Positions 58,086 to 64,000 of a stretch of DNA of 64,000 nt are shown here, piece after piece (the stretch's first letter is position 1; each line of letters begins with the position of its first letter). The notes under the pieces were generated by a model that was given only the letters and a program-made list of their open reading frames with translations, was not told the DNA's origin and did no database searches. Origin of the DNA: Erythrobacter litoralis (GTDB lineage: Bacteria; Pseudomonadota; Alphaproteobacteria; Sphingomonadales; Sphingomonadaceae); contig NZ_CP017057.1 in the NCBI RefSeq assembly GCF_001719165.1, positions 1,240,001 through 1,304,000 of the forward strand. Direction: 5' to 3'. Position numbers and translations under genes: made by a program.

Positions 58086-59225
58086 CTAGATCAGGTGATC
58101 GCAGTGCCCCAGCTCCTTGAGCGCGGTCATTTTCGCCGAAGTGACATGCTTGAGCAGTCTGACGGGAAAGTTGCAGGCGATGATGCCCGCCTTTTCGATC
58201 TGGCCCGTATCGGGGACGATCGAGCGGTAGGAGACCACAAGAGCGGCGCGCACGGTCGTGCCCGGAATGCCCAGAGAGGTCCAGATGCTCGAATTGTTGA
58301 GCAGGGTGCCCCCGGCCTTGTCGACCGACAGGCGCAGGATCCGGGCCTCGTTGCCCCTGTCGCCGAGAGCGCCGGCGACCCGGTCCGCCGCTTCGATCGG
58401 ACTGAGAGCGCCATCGCTCGCCGGCTTCCTGAAACTGGCCGCAGCGGCCTTGATCTTCGCGAGATCCGCGGTGAATTCGGCGAATTGCTCCTTGGGAAGC
58501 ACCTCCTTGCAACCGGCTGCCTCCAGCGCCGCGATCTCGTTTTCGACGGCGGCCAGCTTGCTTGCGAGCGCAGATGGCTGCGGCGAGTTGGCGATTTCCG
58601 TCCAGACCCTGAGATCGGCCGGTTCGCTCGTCCTCGCGGCTGCCGCCCGCTTGGTGAGCGCGGTGACCAGCAGCGACGTGTCGATATCCACCGCAATCGG
58701 GCTGATGTCGGTGCTTACTCTGACCGCGCCGAAAATGTCCGCCGCGGTCAATTCGGTGGCCGCCGCCTTCGCCCCGTTTTCCTCGAGGTTCATTTCGCCC
58801 AGTTCCATCAGCCCTTTGGCGTTGCCCGAAACTCCGTCCCGACATGCCCGCACGTTCTCATCGCTGCGCGCAAAGGTGAGAGCCGCGTCCAGCAGCCTGC
58901 CCAGCCGTGCTTCCACGCGCGAATGGACCGAAAGGTCGACCTTGTCCTTTTCGGCAACGACCATGTAGCGCCTGCCGTCCGTGAAGTGGCCGAGCATCTC
59001 GCCGGCCGCGCGATCGAGCAGGATCGTCGTCAGGAGATAGGCCTCCGAGGATCCGGCCCCTTCGTTCACCGACGTCGTTCCCGAGGCAGCGGAGAGGCCG
59101 AGATAGGCGAGCAGGGCAGTGGTTTCCGCATCGCTCGACGAATCGCCCTCTTCCTGCGCGGCGACGGGCTGCCCGAGCGCAAGAGCGAGCGCTCCGGCCA
59201 GCATGTGAAAGGCCCTGCGTTTCAT
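58086..59225 (-). CDS. exported protein, unknown function
   Basis: A 379-residue protein with a signal peptide (RAFHMLAGALALALGQPVAA, then QEEGD). The mature part is largely helical and Ala-rich, with three cysteines (RACRDG, AAGCKE, ACNF and CDHLI near the end). I see no enzymatic motif and do not recognise the family. It stands alone, divergent from uvrA; the 260-base stretch after its stop (57826-58085) holds no gene or clear terminator. Confidence 0.72.
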   Translation of the reverse strand: MKRRAFHMLAGALALALGQPVAAQEEGDSSSDAETTALLAYLGLSAASGTTSVNEGAGSSEAYLLTTILLDRAAGEMLGHFTDGRRYMVVAEKDKVDLSVHSRVEARLGRLLDAALTFARSDENVRACRDGVSGNAKGLMELGEMNLEENGAKAAATELTAADIFGAVRVSTDISPIAVDIDTSLLVTALTKRAAAARTSEPADLRVWTEIANSPQPSALASKLAAVENEIAALEAAGCKEVLPKEQFAEFTADLAKIKAAAASFRKPASDGALSPIEAADRVAGALGDRGNEARILRLSVDKAGGTLLNNSSIWTSLGIPGTTVRAALVVSYRSIVPDTGQIEKAGIIACNFPVRLLKHVTSAKMTALKELGHCDHLI

Positions 59226-59432
59226 CTGTCCCCCTTTTTCGAAACCCGCGTCACGATAGAGCCGAGGGCGCAGCAGACAACTTGGTTATTCCTAAAGGGT
59301 CCGGTCGGACAGGCCCGTCATCGACGCCCCGGCGCGCGAAACCAAAGCGGGCTCCGACGGTTGTAATCGCCAGATGAAACGGCATTTGGGATGCGACCGC
59401 GAGTGCCATCCCTTCACCCCCTTTACACCCAC

Positions 59433-59447
59433 GAACATTTCCGGAAC
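59433..59447 (+). promoter_or_regulatory. LexA (SOS) box before uvrA
   Basis: GAAC-ATTTCCG-GAAC exactly fits GAAC-N7-GAAC, the direct-repeat LexA site of alphaproteobacteria. It lies 50 bases before the uvrA start, as expected for repression of a damage-inducible gene. Confidence 0.82.
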
Positions 59448-59496
59448 AAAGCCCGCCCATGAGCCTTACCAAGACCCATAAGCATCGGCCCGCCAC

Positions 59497-62424
<2,928 letters not shown>

Positions 62425-62432
62425 GGTGCGCC

Positions 62433-62505
<73 letters not shown>

Positions 62506-62608
62506 CAGGAGGCTCTGGGCTGCCGCGTCGAGGATCACCCCCACCCCGGAACAACCCGCTCCCCCACGCGCTAACGTCATGCACAAAAAACAAGCGCAGG
62601 AGCATCCC

Positions 62609-63082
62609 ATGACCCGCACTCGCACCAGCCTCCCCAGAACCGCCGCTTTCGCCGCCATCGGCGCGCTCGCGCTGTCGGCCTGCTCGACCTATGGCGAGGG
62701 CCGTCAGGGGCTTGGCTATGGCACGCGGCTAGCCGCCAATCTCTCGGGGCCGGCCGAGGTCGGGCCGGGCGATGCCGACGGGACGGGCGTGTTCGAGGCC
62801 TCGCTCGATCCGGGCGGAGAGCTTTGCTACGAACTCGACGTCGACGCCGTCGCCGCCCCCACCGGCTCGCATATCCATCGCGGCCCCGCGGGCGAGAACG
62901 GGCCGGTCGCCGTTCCTCTCACCGCTCCTGCCGGCGGCGAGCCTTCGGCAGGCTGCACCGCGATCGACGGCGAACTGGCGCGCGAAATCCTCGAGGATCC
63001 GGACGGCTTCTACGTCAATGTCCACAACGAGCAGTTCCCGGGCGGCGCGGTGCGCGGGCAGATCATGGCTGCCGGGACGTAA
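62609..63082 (+). CDS. CHRD-domain lipoprotein
   Basis: A 157-residue protein with a signal peptide and lipobox LSAC. The mature part is a CHRD domain: AANLSGPAEVGPGDADGTG, GELCYELDVD, SHIHRGPAGENGPVAVPL and FYVNVHNEQFPGGAVRGQI, the usual motifs of this beta-rich extracellular domain named after chordin. Its bacterial function is unknown. AGGAG lies 6 bases before ATG 62609; the frame is open upstream through the TG run, but that part is not protein-like. Confidence 0.85.
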   Translation: MTRTRTSLPRTAAFAAIGALALSACSTYGEGRQGLGYGTRLAANLSGPAEVGPGDADGTGVFEASLDPGGELCYELDVDAVAAPTGSHIHRGPAGENGPVAVPLTAPAGGEPSAGCTAIDGELAREILEDPDGFYVNVHNEQFPGGAVRGQIMAAGT

Positions 63083-63166
63083 CAGGCCCGCAAGTGGCCC
63101 CGCGCCATAGCGGCGGGCTGCGCCGGCGAGGTTCCTTCATCCACGGCCGGGACGAAGCCGGGCTCC

Positions 63167-63856
63167 CTATTCGAGCAGTTCGAGCTCCACCGGGCCATGC
63201 CCGCGCTGGATAAGGCCGAGCTCCTTCGCGGCCGCGCGGCTCACGTCGATCACCCGCCCGCGCGCGAAGGGGCCGCGATCGTTGATCCGCACGGTGACGC
63301 TGCGCCCGTTGGCCGGATTGGTGACCCGCACCAGGCTGCCGAAGGGCAGGGTGCGATGCGCAGCGGTGAGCGCGTTCATGTCGAACCGCTCGCCATTCGC
63401 CGTGCGCCGACCGTGGAAACGCCGCCCGTAATACGAAGCGCTGCCGGTGCCCAGACTGCGGAAGGCGGGGGTTTCGACTTCCGGTTCAATGATGGTGAGG
63501 TCGACCGCGCTCTGCGGCACGGCAAGATCCGGGCGAGGGGCCTCGGCCAGCGGCTCAAAGGCGGCGGCAAAGGAGGCGGGGCGCGCCTCGTCCGCGCTCG
63601 CTGGGGTTGCGGCCGGTGGCATGGCATCCCCGGACGGCGCGGCGAGCGTTTCGCGAATGGCTGGATTGGCGGACTTGGCAGGGGCTGCGGCGGCGTTCGC
63701 AGTCTCACCGGTATCCTCGGCAAGGTTTTCCTGCGCCTGAACGGGCAATGCCGAAAGCCCGGCAAGTCCGATGGCAAGCGGCAGCGCGGCGGCCATGCGG
63801 AGCGTGCGGAACGCAATGCGCGGGTTGCGCGGATCGTGACGGGGGCCCTCTCCCAT
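63167..63856 (-). CDS. rlpA: RlpA-like septal ring protein (double-psi beta-barrel)
   Basis: A 229-residue protein with a signal peptide ([17 protein letters not shown]). The last 95 residues are the RlpA double-psi beta-barrel: [51 protein letters not shown]. In Pseudomonas RlpA is a lytic transglycosylase on denuded glycan. No lipobox and no SPOR domain are seen, so it is shorter than classical RlpA. The Ala/Pro/Glu-rich linker (45-130) is probably disordered. The remaining window (63857-64000) shows no gene. Confidence 0.85.
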   Translation of the reverse strand: MGEGPRHDPRNPRIAFRTLRMAAALPLAIGLAGLSALPVQAQENLAEDTGETANAAAAPAKSANPAIRETLAAPSGDAMPPAATPASADEARPASFAAAFEPLAEAPRPDLAVPQSAVDLTIIEPEVETPAFRSLGTGSASYYGRRFHGRRTANGERFDMNALTAAHRTLPFGSLVRVTNPANGRSVTVRINDRGPFARGRVIDVSRAAAKELGLIQRGHGPVELELLE

Positions 63857-64000
63857 GAGACGAAGGCCTAGCGCGGCTTGGGTGGGAGAGGCAATCGGGG
63901 CAGCCTACCCATGTCGCGCGAAAGGGGCCGTTTGCCGTATTTCCGGCCGCCTGTGCCCGCGCTGCAACGCCGCGTGGGGGCGCGCCGGGATGTTCGGCGA

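Overview
The window is GC-rich chromosomal DNA from an alphaproteobacterium. It most likely comes from the Sphingomonadales, and Erythrobacteraceae is my best guess. The protein sequences point there, as do a ribosomal protein S5 with a long acidic and RG-rich N-terminal extension, an alphaproteobacterial LexA box (GAAC-N7-GAAC) before uvrA, and the mdh / sucD-sucA-sucB-lpdA arrangement. The assignment is by recognition, not by a database search. I saw no rRNA, convincing tRNA, CRISPR array, intact insertion sequence or prophage.

Layout. 1-8.8 kb: the 3' end of leuB; a convergent pair of lipid-linked sugar enzymes (GT2-GtrA fusion and PMT-type transferase); a TetR regulator facing a small membrane protein across two matching operators; metZ; a structured gap; a SulP anion transporter; a DsbA-fold isomerase; and a LuxR-type regulator without luxI. 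8.8-15.3 kb: two small lipoproteins, apaG, a LysR regulator, a GNAT acetyltransferase, a frameshifted membrane-bound winged-helix/TolB-like regulator, a small secreted protein, a two-domain PilZ protein and a terminase-like HTH protein. 15.4-17.4 kb: a clearly lower-GC, frameshifted ParB-like gene that looks foreign, then a gene-free stretch with terminators and two tandem composite stem-loops.

17.4-38.3 kb is the large translation cluster: rpsL-rpsG-fusA-tuf, then the S10, spc and alpha operons from rpsJ to rplQ, including secY, adk and rpoA. Several of its longer gaps hold strong hairpins, and an unrelated secreted SRPBCC protein sits between adk and rpsM. A good intrinsic terminator follows rplQ.

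38.4-44.1 kb: a penicillin-binding-protein-like serine hydrolase, two related Arg-rich secreted proteins with a glycine-zipper helix, a TRIC-type channel and an amidase. 44.1-52.4 kb: a minus-strand TCA-cycle cluster, mdh - (secreted protein) - sucD - sucA - sucB - (lipoprotein) - lpdA. It encodes the whole 2-oxoglutarate dehydrogenase complex, the alpha subunit of succinyl-CoA ligase and malate dehydrogenase; sucC is absent here. 52.7-64 kb: a membrane GGDEF-EAL protein, small conserved proteins, three cell-wall enzymes (SleB-type, GH24 lysozyme, RlpA), uvrA with an SOS box, and a CHRD lipoprotein preceded by a dispersed repeat and an 18-unit TG run.

The items most worth a second look are the frameshifted ParB-like island, the frameshifted one-component regulator, the paired composite stem-loops before rpsL, the dual TetR operator, the TG microsatellite, the RG-rich S5 extension and the structured metZ-SulP gap.
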